DNA from: Heterocephalus glaber
Taxonomy: Eukaryota > Chordata > Mammalia > Rodentia > Bathyergidae
Reading direction: 5' to 3'
Assembly: GCF_000247695.1 (NCBI RefSeq)
Contig: NW_004624795.1
Span: 3,814,280-3,878,279, forward strand
Length of the DNA: 64,000 nucleotides
Shown here: positions 1 to 14,392 of the stretch, piece by piece
Layout of the letters: the number at the start of each line of letters is the position of its first letter
Position numbering within the stretch: the stretch's first letter is position 1
Notes under the pieces: generated by a model
Seen by the model: the letters and a program-made list of their open reading frames with translations, nothing else
The model's database searches: none
Told to the model about the DNA's origin: nothing
Translations under genes and position numbers: made by a program

Positions 1-6
1 ACCAAA

Positions 7-45
<39 letters not shown>

Positions 46-50
46 AAATT
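1..50. repeat. (AAAT)n microsatellite
   Basis: Ten or more perfect 4-bp units at the left edge; probably the tail of a SINE or L1 cut off by the window. Confidence 0.85.
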
Positions 51-489
51 TAAAAATTTTTAAAAGTAAAAAGTAAATGCAAAAAAGGTGAAAACTGAAA
101 GAAAGTCATGATATTCTGGTATGTATTTTCCTACTATGTGTCTTATTTTTGGTTCAAGAACATTTGACTTTATAGGAATGCTAACAGTGTGTTGCCATTT
201 TAGGAAAACAGAATAATTAGGGAAAACAAATACATTTCCTGTTGCTGCAGTTTAAGTCACATCTTACTGAAAAATTGAAGGTTTGTTTCCTTTTTTGAAA
301 CATCTGATTGCAAAATCCTACATATTCTCAACATGCAAATTCTATAAAAGGAAATTTTTGAAGGAAGAGAGAGAAATTTAATCCAAATTCAGTACTTTAT
401 GTTAACAAAAATGGCTTAATCTCTGAAAGTTTACGTACTTATGACTTTAAATTTTTGTATTTGGAAAAAGGAATACAAAAATCTCTTTT

Positions 490-652
490 CTTTTTTTTTT
501 TGTTTTGGTCTTTTGAGATAAGGTCTCATGCTATGTAGTTCAGGTTAGTCTTAAACTCACTATGTATCCCAGGCTGACCTCAAACTTGTATCTATCCTCC
601 TGCCTCAGCCTCCTGAGTGCTGGGGTTACAGGAGTGCCTTACCACACCTGGC
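490..652 (-). repeat. B1 SINE
   Basis: 7SL-derived element in reverse, from the T-rich tail (GAGATAAGGTCTC) to CCACACCTGGC. It carries the 29-bp internal duplication typical of mature B1 (two copies of CTATGTAG..CAGG..AAACT). Confidence 0.9.
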
Positions 653-756
653 ATGCCTGGCTTCTTTTCCCATTCTGTTATGTCTTACTAAATTAACAAT
701 ATATAAAATATTTTCCTTTATGGACATAAGGTTAATTTCAAAAGATACTCATAACA

Positions 757-837
757 GGGCTGGGGATTTAGCACAGTGGTTCCACCACCTGCCTTCCAAG
801 TGCGAGGTCCCGAGTTCAATCCCCAGTACCAAAAAAA
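757..837 (+). repeat. ID SINE
   Basis: tRNA-derived unit: GGGCTGGGGATTTAG (A-box region), then GAGTTCAATCC (B-box region), CCAGTACC and an A tail. This roughly 75-bp unit recurs throughout the window. Confidence 0.92.
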
Positions 838-1085
838 CCCCAAAAGATAATCATGTCTTTTTTCTATGGAATAAAGATGGCTTCCCTAACATATCTTTAT
901 GTCTTATTATTGTATCTTTTTAAATCTAAATACTTTCCATGTGTGTCCTACAGTATTGATTTCACAACTTTTTTTACAAGATGTGTCAAGTTCTCTTAGA
1001 TGAACATCGGTCACTTGGTGAATGCCTTACAGTTTATGCGTTTTGTACTCTTCCTCTCAAAAGTTCCTGTAAAAGCTGTATCATA

Positions 1086-1228
1086 GCTGGGTATGATGAC
1101 ACATGCTTGTGATCTTGGCACTTGGGAGGCTGAGGCAGAAGGATTGCCATGAGTTTGATGCCACCCTAGGCTACCTGACTACATAGTGAGTCCTTGTCTC
1201 AGAAGACCAAAAAAAAAGAAATAAAAGA
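1086..1228 (+). repeat. B1 SINE
   Basis: Forward B1 from GCTGGGTATGATG to an A-rich tail. Confidence 0.88.
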
Positions 1229-1242
1229 AAAGAACCTGTATC

Positions 1243-1520
1243 ATACTCAGACAAGGTTGTAATATAATCCCAGCTACTTGGGAGGCTGAGCCAGGAGGAT
1301 TCCCAGTTGAAGCACACCTGGGCAATTTAGCATCTTTGAGAGAACTGTATCAAAATTTTAAAAATTAAAAAGGAGAGCTGGGGATTTAGCTCAGTGGTTC
1401 CACCACCTGCCCCATAAGCGCAAGGTCCCAAGTTCAATCCCTGCTACCAAAAAAAATTTTTTTAAAGGACTAGAAATATAGCTCAGTTCAAAGGCTCTGG
1501 GTTCAATCCCCAGGACAGGG
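1243..1520 (+). repeat. B1-ID dimer with a younger ID inserted in its linker
   Basis: The B1-like left half (1243-1370) and degenerate ID-like right half (about 1466-1520) are split by a better-preserved ID at 1376-1456, showing the order of insertion. Confidence 0.8.
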
Positions 1521-1634
1521 CAGGGAGACCTCAAAAACAAAAACTATATCATTGTGCACTGTGGAAACATCATTCTGTGCTACAGATATGCTCACGTGAA
1601 TCTCACTACCATTTCTTCTTTGTCTCTTTTTCAG

Positions 1635-1711
1635 GTGTACTATTTAAAAGATGTACGTTGCTGCTACCCACCAAGGAAAGACTAAAGTGCATTCACAGGA
1701 TACTCTCAGAA
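1635..1711 (+). CDS. FBXO47: FBXO47 coding exon (first in window)
   Basis: The acceptor is TTTTTCAG and the donor GTAAGA. The exon is 77 bp: two bases complete a split Gly codon, then 25 codons read VLFKRCTLLLPTKERLKCIH and onwards to ILSE. The donor falls between codons. The preceding exon, with the rest of the N-terminus and the F-box, is not in the first 1.6 kb. Confidence 0.92.
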
Positions 1712-4086
1712 GTAAGACCATACTTCCAGATTGGCCCATAATCTTCATTTTCAGTAACTTTATAACTGTGGTCTTATACTTAATTTAAATACATCCTTAA
1801 TTGAAGGAATTTCATGTATTAGGCCTAAAAATTGATAAATGATAATCTAAGACAGAAGTTATGTGACACCAAAAGTAGCATAGTACAGGCATCCCACCAC
1901 CACAGTTCAGTTCTCCACAGTCAATCCCAGTCTGAAAATTGTAAGCAGGAAGTTCCAAAAGTAAATTCATAAATTTCACATTGTGCATCATTCTGAGTGG
2001 TGTGATGAAATCTCTTGTCATCCTGTTCCTTCCCACCTGGGATGAGAATCGTCCCTTTGTCCCATGTGTCACATTATACGTGCTGCCGCCGCTAATCACT
2101 TAGTAACTATCTGGATTTTCAGACTCATTGCCATTGTATCACAGTGCTTGTGCTCAGGTAATCCTTATTTTACCTAATAATGTTCTCCAAAGTGCAAAAT
2201 TAATAATGTTGGCAATTGTACATTGTTATTTATCTATTATTATTGTTGTTATCAGTCTCTTGATAAGCCTACTCTATGAATTAAACTTTATCATAGGAAG
2301 GTATGTATAGAAAAAATAGCATTGTATAAAGTATTTTTACCCCACATAGGAACCCCAAGGAAGTCTTAAAGTAGTGACATAGATATTTGTTAAAATGAAG
2401 TAATTTCTTAGCTGGGCACAGTGGTGCCTCACTATAATCCCAGTAGCTGGGAGCCTGAGGCAAAGGATCAAGAATTTGAGACCAACCTTGGCAGTTTAGT
2501 GAGTCCTTGTCTCAAAATAAAGAAATAAGAAAGGGCTGGGGATGTAGCTCGGTGTAAAGGACCTGGGTTCAGTACCCAGTACTGAAAAAATGTTAAAATT
2601 TTACTGTTTCAGTGTACAGAAAACATAGAAGAGCCTTTTGTTTGTTTGGTTGGTTTTGGTTTGGTTTTCTGAGACAAGGTCTTGTAGCCCAGGGTGGCCT
2701 CAAACTCATGGAGATCCTCCTGCCTCAGCTTCCCAAAGTGCTGGCATTACATGCATGCACCACCACAGCCAGCAGGACAGTATTTTTAATTTAACCTTAC
2801 ATAATAACTGACTTGGAAATATATATCAATGCCTTTGGGCATAATCTCTCCAGACAAGGTTGTGTTTCACTATGCAAATCCTACCATACATAGAATGAGA
2901 TGGTCCATTCTGTCCTCAGGAGTATCCAAACTGTTCTCTGGTGTTCTTCCACACAGTATTTGTCTTGTGCTGGTTTATATTGCAGCAGCTTCCCAGATGT
3001 TATGACTTGGGTCTAGATGTCCCCCCAAAGCCTCATGCATTCATAAGAGGGGCTTTTTCAGAGTTAGCTGAATCTAGAGTGTGTGATGCTGGGATTAAGA
3101 TTGTGTGATTCTAAATGAGTACACTGATTGGCTTGGCATTGCCTTCATCCAGGTAACCTGAATACAATATAAGGGACAGAAGGAGGCTTGTCTTGTCCTT
3201 GGCTTGCTTTGCTACCTTCTGCCCACCATGAACTGTGTCTCCTCTGGAGTGCCCTCTACCATGCCATCCTGCCTTGGGGCCAGCCAATGGTGGACTGAAA
3301 CCTCTACAAACTCTAAACCTTTCCTCTCTTAACTTGAGGGTGTTGGATATTTTGTCTTAGCAACGAGAAAAGTAACTAAGACACCAGATGATCTTGCTGC
3401 TGTCCACCTCATCACCCCCAGACCATTCTGTGTACCAATTCAAAGGCCCTCAAAACATCACAATGATTAATTTTTATTTTTATTAGGACACATTTCCAAT
3501 ACACAATAATTACATTCATTGTGGGGATTTGATACATCTACATAGCTTTATACCTTTAATTCTCTTTCCATTCCCAAAATAACTTTCTTGTTTAAAATCT
3601 TTCAGAGGCTGGTTTGGTGGTACACATCTATAATTTTAGCTACACAGGAGGCTGAGGCAGGAGGATGGCAAGTTCCAGCCAACTTGGGGAATTTATCAAG
3701 ACCCTGACTCAAAATACAAAATAAAGTATTGGGGGTATAGCTTAGTGATAGAATGCCTGCCTACCTTGTACAAGAGTCTGGGTTCAATTTCCAGTGCTAC
3801 CAAAAAAGGAAAATCTTTCTGTGATTACTCACATTTAGAAAATAGGACTCAAGATTCAAAGCTTATATTAGGGATTCTCCTCAATTGTAGGCTTATTTTC
3901 TCTACTTTGAGCCTAATTCACCTGGTCACATCTTCCTTACAACAAACATTGTCTATTCTTACCTCCATACAGTTTTGACTTCGCCATTTCCCACTCCAGT
4001 GCTTTCCATTCATCACACCCAAGTCCTACCTGAAAGCATTACTTCTTTCACATTTCCCTCACAAACATTTTTTTTTTACAAACTTT

Positions 4087-4125
<39 letters not shown>

Positions 4126-7100
4126 TATTTTTTATTTTTTTGGTACCCGGGATTGAACTCGGGTCCTTGCACTTGCACAGCAGGCGGCGAAACCACTGAG
4201 CTAAATCCCGGCCCTATTTTTTTTATTTTTTGAGACAGGATCTCGCTATATAGTTCAGGCTGGCCTTGAACTCACTATGTAGCCCTGGCTGGTCTCGAAC
4301 TTATGGCAATCCTCCTGCCTCAGCCTCCGGAGTGCTAGGATCACAGGCCCTTACAAACTTTTTGATCATTCTCAGGTTAATATTTTCCCTGTTTTCATAT
4401 TGTCTAATACAGTATTTATTCAGTCCTTTAATATTTATACACATTATGATACAAATATAACAATTTCACATGTGTATATTTTATTCTCTTAAATTGTGAG
4501 ATCCTTAACCTATGAACGCAGTGCTAATCAGAATACATACTGAAAACATTCTTGGTTGTTTCCATTAATTTTTTTTCCTCAGTACTGGGGATTGAACTCA
4601 GGACCTTGTGCTTTCAAGGCAGGCCACAGCACCACTGAGCTAAACCCCATTAAATTTGTTTTGCTTTTTGGGGGCTTTTTTGGTACCGGGGATTGAACTC
4701 GGGTCCTCAGCTTGCGAGGCAGGCGCCAGAACCACTGAGCTAAATCCCTGGCCCATCCCCATTAAATTTGAATGTCAGGGGCCGGGGGTTTAGCTCAGTG
4801 GTTCCGCCTCCCAGCCCCCCCGCCCCCCCGCAAGCCCAAGGACCTGAGTTCGTTCCCCAGTACCAAAAAAAAAAAATTTGAATGTCAAATCATTGTACAG
4901 ATTCTCAGGAAAGGCAGAATTAACAATTATTCTCTTTACAGGTTGCCTGTTTTAAATTCAATGGCTGTGCAGCTCCCATGCAGTGCTTAGGATTATCATG
5001 TTATGGCATGATTTTACAGGTACATGTTTTAGTGAAAGCAGGAAAGAAATGCTTTTCAAGTAATAACAAGTAGAGTGTGAAATCTATCCTTTTGTAGTTA
5101 ACAGAATAGAAGTTTAAGTGTTGTTTGTTTGTTTGTTTTTGAGACAGGATTTTGCTACATAGCTCAGGCTGGGCTTGAACTCACTGTGTAGCCCAGGCTC
5201 CTGCATCAGCTTCCCAAGTGCTAGGATTACAGGCCTGCGCCACTACGCCTGGCAAATAGAAGTTATAATACTCTTAAAGAGAACAAAAGAAAATTGTAAA
5301 ATTTGAGAATGTCTTAATAGTGTGTTTGCCATCTCAGATTTTCTTCTTCAGTTTCTAGCTTATAAGAAATGTTTATCATTTAAGGGCCGGGGATTTAGCT
5401 CAGTGGTTCCACTGCCTGCTTTGCAAGTGCAAGGTCCTGAGTTCGGTCCCCAGTACCAAAAAAAAAAAAAAAAGAAATCTTTAACATTTATTTCCTCTAT
5501 GCCAATGTCCTCAAAGTTTCCAGCCAGTTGTGAAGACTAGAAACACTATGGGTTAGCGTATATGTGTTTTGATGTATAGATATCATGAGTTTAAGCTCTT
5601 GGTCTAGTTATTTAAGGTGTGGGTTCAGAAATCAACTGTGTGTTTTGAAGAATATTTTTACTGACTTTTTATTGTGAACAAAGAAGATAAAAATAGCAGG
5701 TGCAGTGTTGTACTTCTGTAATCCCAGCTACCTGAGAAGCTGAAACAGGAGGATCACAAGTTCTAGGCCTCTCTAAATAACTTTGCAAGACCCTGTCTCA
5801 AAATGAAAAAAGGGCTAGAGATATAGAGTATTCCTGGGTTCAATCCCAGGCACCAAAAAAAAACAAAAAGAAAAGAAAAGAAGAAAAATATAATAACCAG
5901 CATTTATTAAGCCCTGATATGAGCCAGACATTGTACATGCGTTATCTCATTTAAAGCTGAAACCACTGCAGGAGGTGATGCTACCCCTAAGAGGCCTGAA
6001 CTGGCCCTGGCCTCCCAGCCACCAAGTTCCACACACCCAGATTCCAGAGCCTCCTTTTACCCTCCTCCAACACAGACTTTTTATTTTTTCAATTTGTCTA
6101 TGTCTTTATTTCTTTTCTTGAAATAGGAAAATGCATACACAAGACTTCACATAAAATTCAAAAGTTACAAAGTATATAAAATGAAAAGTTAAACTCCCTC
6201 TTAGGCCTGTCCCTCATCTACTGATTTCCCTTCACCAAAAGTAATCACTGTTACTAGTTTCTCTCTCCCTCCAGAGAGAATAAGATTATTATAAGTTTTT
6301 TGTACTAGGGACCTATGATTAATTTTTTGTTTTTGTTTTTGTTTTGGTACACGGGATCAAACTCGGGTCCTTGTGCTTGCGCAGCAGGCAGTGAAATTAC
6401 TGAGCTAAATCCCCGGCCCCCTAAGATTAATTTTTAAACCACTGAATCCAGTTAATTATTTTAGGAAAAATTTATGTGATTAATCAAACTTTCAGGGCCA
6501 GGGATTTAGCTCAGTTGTGCCACCGCCTGCCTTACAACCTCAAGGTCCTGAGTTTGATCCCCAGTACCAAAAAAACCCTTTCAGAATCTAATTATAGTTG
6601 TATATCACTTGAATTTCCTTTTCATGTATGCGTAATTTGTGCACGTTACTGTGTACAAGGATAGTTATTAAATTTTGGCCTAATGAAAGTTTTTTTAGTT
6701 GTTCAAATCCAAGAGTCATAAAAAAATGTTCAAAATTATCACATTAAAATGAGATCATTATCATTCATAAACAACATCAGACAGGGCAGTCAAAGGTTCT
6801 ACTGTCATCCTAAAACTGAGACACAGTGTGAAGGAGGGGTCTAAAGCTGTGGTCTAGGGGTTTGGCCTTACTTTATTTTCCTCATATTATCAAAGTTCAG
6901 GATTCAGTACCATTTAAAAGTACCTTGGGGGCTGGGGATTTAGCTCAGTGGTTCCGGCGCCTGCCTCAAAAGTGCAGGTCCCAAGTTCGATCCCTGGTAC
7001 CAAAATAATAAAATAAAATAAAATAAAAGTACCTTGAAAAGATACTTCCTTTTCAACCAAAAAGAAACTGGTTTTGGAGTACATCTCGGTTTTGATTCTG

Positions 7101-10100
7101 TGAATTTCATATTAATTTAAACACCTCCATCCTGGGTTAAAAACTGCACAGCAGTCTGCTCGTAAAGAAGTAATGGCTTATATTTTGACTTGTGCTCTAA
7201 ACATCTGCAATGTTTCCTTTATCTTACCTTCCTCAGACCTTGACAGCAGGTTGGGATGACCGTGAATGCCAGCGCGTTTATAACTTCTTATGTGAGTTGA
7301 CCAACCTCTCTCGCAAGATGCAAACTGTTGTCTGTAGCAAACCAGGTAAAGAACTGCAATTCACAGATATCATATAGAGATTAAAATAGGCATGCTGTAA
7401 TCCAGTACTCTGGGAGGCTGAGGCAGGAGGATCTCAAAATCAACCCCAGACTGGGCAACATAGTAACAATGAGTCCTTGTTTCAAAAGTTAAAAAAAGCA
7501 TTTTTTAAAAAATTGAGCTCTGGGCCGGGAATTTAGCTCAGTGGTTCCACCGCCTGCCTCGCAAGGGCAAGGACCTGAGTTTGATCTCTGGTACCAAAAA
7601 AATAAAAAAATTGAGCTCCAGATTTAGCTCAGTACAAAGACCCTGGAGAAGAAGCCAGGAGAGAGACAGTACAGTGGACCCTTGACTTATGAACTCAATT
7701 AATTCCCAAGGGCTGATTGTAACTCAAGTTGGTCAATTGATGCCTCAGGCTCCTCTACACAGCCTTCCAAGTCTCTCTCTTGTGTACAGGCGGATCTCAG
7801 AGTCCTTAGAGAGACACTGGCCCAGGATTTCTCAATGAACACCACACAGGAAAGGACGTTGTCATGTTCCTTCCAGAACTCTAAGGGTTAAATCTATGTC
7901 TGAGACCATCTGGAAGAACAAGCAGCTGGCATTTCAGTCATAATTCAAGACTTTGGTCATAAGTTAAAACTAAAATCCCGGTCATAACCCAAGTTGTCCA
8001 TGTATCAGGCCAGTCGTGACTCAAGGGTCCACTATAGTTTAAAAACAATTTTTATTTCATCTTGGCTGGAAATAATATCCACATACTTGGTCAAACATTA
8101 TTCTGGCTCTGTGAAGGTATTTTTCAGATGAAATGAATATTTAAGTCAGTAGACTTTGAGTCCAGCAGATTTCCCTTCCAGGGCGTGGGGCCCTCAAGAG
8201 GTCAGGTTCGAAGGATTCCACCTGTGAGGTACTGCAGACACCCTTGGACCCAGCAGGCTCTGTCCGGTCTCCAGCCAGCTGGGCTGCCTGTGGGTTTCAG
8301 ACTCACCAGACCACCAGTTGCTTCAGATAAATCCATCTCATTCTCCCCACCCCACACATGTATACGAATGGTCGGTGTACAGACATTGTGTATGTATGTG
8401 ATTCCCTGGGGAGGCTGACAAGGAGGATCGAACATTGCTGGCCAGCCTGGGCAGTGGAGCCAGACCTTGTCTCAAAATAAACAGGGTTAGGGCTGGGGAT
8501 TTAGCTCAGTGGTTCTGGCACCTGCCTCGCAAGTGCAAGGTCCCAAGTTCAATCCCTGGTACCAAAAAAAAGAAGAATAGAAAATAAACAGGGTTGGGGG
8601 TGTTGCCCAGGGGTGAAACCACCTGGGATCCCTGCCCACTATGGGGTAGGGGCTTTAAAATCTATGTTTTGTTTAAAATCTGAAGCAAGCATAACAGAAA
8701 GTAGTGTTTTGACAAAGCTAGATGATTTGTTCACAGTGCTTGTTATAGAATTTCTGGTTTTCTATCAACTTGAAATATTTCATTATAAAATCAAAAAGGA
8801 AAATTTTCAGTTGTTGTTTTTGAGACAGGGTCTCACCATGTATTTCAGGTTGGCTTTAAACTCACTATGCAGAGGCCAGGATGTAGCTGAGTGGCACCTC
8901 TCCTGCTTGGCAATGCAAGGTCCTGAGTTTGATCCCCAATACCAGGAAAAAAAGAACATACAAAACAATTTTCCCCCTTTTGTCTCTCTTAGATAGAAGC
9001 TGTCTTTCTCTCAATAAATTTTTCTACTATTAAAAAAATTAAAATACAATAAAAATAAACTCACTGTGTAGTGCAGGCTGGCCTCGAATCCAGTGATCCT
9101 CCTTCCCTCAGTTTCCTGAGTGCTGGGATCACAGGTGTGTACCACCACTGGGAGATTTAGAAGCCAGATGAACTGATAACGAAATTAGCTTATCAGGTTT
9201 CTCCCTTGATCTTTTATTAGCTCCTGCACAACTTCAAAATAAAGTCCAGATTACACTGTCCCTCACATTCTGGTCCCAACCTACTTTTTCAAACTTCCTA
9301 TTCACTACTCTATCAGCTCGACAGAAGTGTTCTGTTCTCCCTACTCACTGCGTCTCAGACCCTCTTTACCTGTTTGCAGCTCAATACCTTTTCTTCCCTC
9401 ATTCTTGCTTTCCTGAAACACCTTCTCTTCTTCTCCGTGATGGCCCAAGGCCCCTTCCTCCTCTTAGAACCTTTCCTAGGCCGGGGATTTAGCTCAGTGG
9501 TTAAGTGCAAGGACCTGAGTTCAATCCCCAGCACCAAAACAAACAAACAAACAAACAAACAAAAACAAAACAAACTGTGGTTCTGGGGCCTGCCTCAAAA
9601 GCTCAAGGTCCTGAGTTCAATCCCTAGTACCAAAAAACCCCAAAATTTTCCTGACCTCCCAGGCGTGCAATAACTTCTTCCCTCTAAACTCATATCTTGG
9701 GTTACTTGGTTTGATACAACAGGGAGGTACTAGATATGGCCTCAGTTTATTAATTGATTTATTTGTGGTGCTGGGGGTCAAACCCAGGACTTCACACATG
9801 GTAGGCAAGTGCTCTGGCACTGAGGTACACCTCCAGACTTAGACTTTCCCCTTATAAGTGTCTGATCTACAATAAGTAGAGTATAAATACTGTAAAATGT
9901 AAAATGGTATGGCCACTATGGAAAACAGTTTGTCCCTCAAAAGGCTAAAGACAGAATTGCCAGATGATTCCCCAGATGATTCTCCTAGATATATATGGTA
10001 TAGAACTGAGGTCAGGGACTTGGGCAGATACTTGTACACTGTTTATTTCAGCATTAATCACAATAGCTGAAAAGCAGAAACAGCCCCAGTTCCATAGATG

Positions 10101-13100
10101 AACAATATGCAAAAATGTGATCTATGCTACAGCACATCTAAGCCTTGCAAACATTATGAAAAGTCAGGAACAAAAAGGGCACATGTTGCATAGTTCTGCT
10201 TACAGCAGTGCCCTGGTTCTCTACTGCTTTGAAAGCATCGAATCTGGTCCTCAACACATTTTTTTTTTTTTTTTTTTTGGTATCGGGGAGGGAACTCTGG
10301 ATCTTGTGCTTGCAAGGCAGACGGCAGAACCGTTGAGCTAAATCCCCAGCCCTTTGACACATCTTGAGTTGAACATTTATCCTGGTTCTCCTTGTTTGTC
10401 TGCTACTTGACGGGCAAGCTAGCACTTGTCAGTGTTGACTGCCTCCTGGCTTGACAGCCTTTCTAGCCAAAACAGTTTCTGGTGCTCATCACACTTCTGG
10501 GGACCATAAGTGATGAGGACCAAGGAGCCACTGTGCTTGAGACACCTATGACACCCCTGTTCATAGGCACAGCTCAGTGGTCACCTGGGGCTGGGAGTGA
10601 ACAGGAAATTATGGCTTTTCATTGCTCTGGAGTTTGTATTTAAGGGCATGAATAAGTTTTGGGAATGGATAGAGATGATGATTGAACAGTGTTGTATATA
10701 TAATGGATATCTTTGAATTGTACACTGAAAGATGAATATAATGGCAGATTTTATGTTACATATTTTGCCACAATTTTAAAAAGTTAACAATCCCATAAAA
10801 AACATTAACATATACATTATATTTTTTTTGGTGCTAGAGATTGAGCCTAGGGCCTCATACATGCTAACCACATGCTCTGCCACACAGCCACATCCCCAGC
10901 TCACATTATACACTTTAAGCTAGAGAATTGTATGGTGTGTAAATTATATTCCAATGAACTGTTTCATGTGTGTGTGTGTGTGTGTGTATGTTTGTATGTT
11001 TGTGTTTCGTGTAGCTCAGGCTGGCTTTGAACTCCCTATGTCACACTGGCTGGCCTTGAACTCCCCATCCTCCTGCATCAGCCTCCCCAGAAAACATAAT
11101 GAGATACCATTTTATATCCACTAGGATGGCTAGAATCAAAAAATTAGATAACAAATGTTAACAAGTAGGAGGAAACATCAGAAACCTCTTGCTGACAAGA
11201 ATGCACAAAGCAGTCCACAGTTCCTCCGCTGACTAAACACACAGTTACCATATGACCCAGCAGCCCCTCCTAGGTCTGCCTATAAGAGAAATGGAAACAT
11301 GTTCATGCAGAAACTTTAAGCAAGTGTTAACAGCAGTGTTATTTATAGTAGCTAAAATGTAGAGATAACCCACATACCCATCAGTGGATGATGGGGTAAA
11401 CAAACTGTCCATCCATACAAGGGAGCAGTACTTGGCCATTAAGAGGACAAATACAAGGGCTGGGGATTTAGCTCAGTGGTTTTGCTGCCTGCTGTGCGAG
11501 CACAAGGACCCGAGTTTGATCCCCGGTACCAAAAAAAAAAAAAAAAAGAGTACAGATACAGGCTACAACATGGGTGAGCCTCGAAAACACTATGTTGAGT
11601 GAGACAAGGCTGTCCCAAAAAAATCACATGCTATGTGCTTTTACTCATGGAAATCCAAGAGGCTGAAATCTGTGGAGGCAAAAAGTAGGTTATTGGCTGC
11701 TCAAGCTGGGGGTGATAAAGTACCAAGAGATAGGGGATGATAGCTAAAAGGAAAAAGGAGTTTTTGAAGTTATGAAAAATTTTTAAATTGACTGTGGGGA
11801 TGGCTGGATGTATCTGTGAACACACTCAAAACACTGTAAGGGGGTAAATTGTATGGTATGTAGATTATATCTCAATAAAACTAAAGTTTTATGGAAGAAA
11901 ACGGAGCAGTGCTTTCAGAACAAAGTATATTGGTGATATTATGTCTTTGAAGTGCCTGTGCACTTATTTCTTTTGAAATCTAAAATTGCAGAAGAGACGT
12001 AAACTTAAGCATGTGTTTTGACTGGCTCGTTATTCAGAGTATTAAATATAAATAAGAAGATAAGGATAAGAAGATCTTTGAACTTCAAAATTAGGGCAGT
12101 TTAAGAATAGATAATCTCAGGGCCGGGGATTTAGCTCAGTGGTTCCACCGCCTGCCTCAAAAGCTATGGACCTGAGTTCGATCCCCAGTACCAAAAAAAA
12201 AAAAAAGGATAATCTCTTGGTGACTTCCTGTTCAGAAACCCAGTTCATGATTATTGTCTTAACCACAGTCGTTAATGTGTCCCTCTGATCACCGCCCAGT
12301 ATGCAATCTGCCTTTCTAGAAAAATGGCTGACAATTTTTGTCTTCACAGGAAGTGCCCGAAAACTGGAATTAAGGATCAGACTATTCTGTAGGAATGTCC
12401 TGCTTGATCACTGGATACATCAAAGCGATTCAGCTTTCTGGCTGACACGAATATTAAAACCATGGCCAATGGTGAATCAGGCACGGTTACTGTATATCAT
12501 TTTTGGGCCAACATCACCTCAGGATGGTGAGCACCTATTTTTCAGGGATGTGTATTTTGTAACTGGTGGGTTTCATGATTCTTAATGACTAAACTGTGTT
12601 TCATGATTTCATAGGTCCATGCTACATTAACTTGTGCAAACCTAAGCTTTAAGGCAGAAACTGTTGTAAGATATTGCCAAACATATTCATCATCCTGGAT
12701 TGCCTGAAGTAACTGCTTTTTAGTCTTAAACATTATCTCTTTTTGTTATTGGTTTTGTTTTTTGGCACGGGGGATCAGTAGGCAGCGGAACCACTGAGCT
12801 AAATCCCTGGCCCTTGTTTTTGTTTTTTGAGACAGAATCTCACTCTGTAGTTCAGTCTGACTTTGAACTCACTGTGTAGCCCAGGCTGGCCTCTAACTCT
12901 TGGTGATCCTCCGGCCTCAGCCTCCCAAGTTCTGGGATTCCAGGTATGCCCCACCATGTCCAGCTCAGTCCTAAACATTATCTTTTTTGCGGGGGGGTAC
13001 CAGGGATCAAACTCAGGACCTTGCGCTTTTGAGGCAGGTGGTGGCACCACTGAGCTAAATCCCTGGCCCCTAAACATTATTTTAACTCAAGGTTATATTT

Positions 13101-13970
13101 ACCATTGGAGAGAATTAAGTATTAAGAGGCAGAGTAGTGATCAGACTGATGGTTCACTTCGTCTTAGTTGTGGAGTGTGATTTTCCCCACATCTTTTGCA
13201 CTGGTGCATACTGGGAATACAGATTAATGGGCCGATCTGGGCAGGTGCTGCACACCTGTGATTCCAGTGCTCCAGGAGGCTGAGGCAGGAATTGCAAGTT
13301 TGAGGCCAGCCTAGGAAATTTGGCAACTTGGCAAGAGCTTGCCTTAAAATGAAACATAATGTGGGGTGTGGATGTAATTCAGCATGAAGGTCCTCACTTC
13401 AATCCCTATGACTGAAAAAACAAATCTGAATGTGAAAATCTTACTGTGTAAGTGTACAAAAAACAGGAATTCTTGGTTTATTTGTTTGATTGTTTGTTTT
13501 TGCAACACTGGGTATCAAATCAGCTGAGCTACATCCCTAGCCCTTTTTAAAATTTTTACTTTGAGACAAGGTTTTGGTAAACCACTAAATAGCCCAAACT
13601 GGGCTCAAACTCACAATCTTCCTATCTCAGCCTCCCAGAGTGTTCAGATTACAAGTATTTGCCACCACACCCAGCTAGGGTGTGACCAATCTAAAGTATG
13701 TTGAGTAACAGCAGAGTCAATCTGGGATTAAAATTTTGTTGTATGGCTGGGTATGGGGTCACATGCCTGTAATCCAACTACTCAGAAGTCTGAGCCATAA
13801 GGATTGCTTGAACTCACAAGTATGAGACCAAAGAACAGGCCCAGGCAAAACAATGAGACCCCCATCTCCAAAAAAAACCATTGTTCTATGTGGTACACAG
13901 AGCATTAGCCATAAGTAAATAATCCAAAATTGACTGAATTGCTCTGTTTTAATATCAATGTTTGAAAAAT

Positions 13971-14001
<31 letters not shown>

Positions 14002-14346
14002 AATGTTTGAAAGATTCTCAAATACAGCCTGCTCTTTTTTAGGAGGAGGTTATCAGTAGGTTTTATTTTGTTTTAGTAAGATTATAGCAATTTCTGTTAG
14101 GGGGTAAGATCATCTTTGAACCAAGAGTACCATTCTATGTGGTGAAACTACCCTTTTTAACTTTGTTTAGCTACTTGTTTCTGTGTTTTATCATTAGCAG
14201 TAGGAAACATTATTTGTTTGTTTGGTTTTGGTTTTTTGAGACAGGGGCTCACTATGTAAGCCCAGGCTGTCCTTGAACTCACAACAATTCTGCTTCAGCT
14301 TCCCGAGGGCTGGGATATACAGGCATGAGTCATCACATCTGGCCAG

Positions 14347-14392
<46 letters not shown>

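Larger units (their letters stand above)
1..1634. other. FBXO47: FBXO47 intron sequence upstream of the first visible exon
   Basis: AT-rich, with a (TAAA)n run at the left edge, two B1s, an ID and a B1-ID dimer. No coding exon matching the missing N-terminus or F-box was found. Confidence 0.7.

Noticed and set aside
757..837. tRNA-like A and B boxes in the many ID elements
   Set aside because: They are SINEs: no complete cloverleaf, A tails and target duplications.
5384..5540. Recurrent short frames with [16 protein letters not shown] peptides across the window
   Set aside because: They are conceptual translations of the ID SINE, not a repeated protein family.
9860..11890. Possible reverse transcriptase gene
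   Set aside because: Only worn 3' ends of old L1 copies; no open ORF2 or catalytic motif remains.
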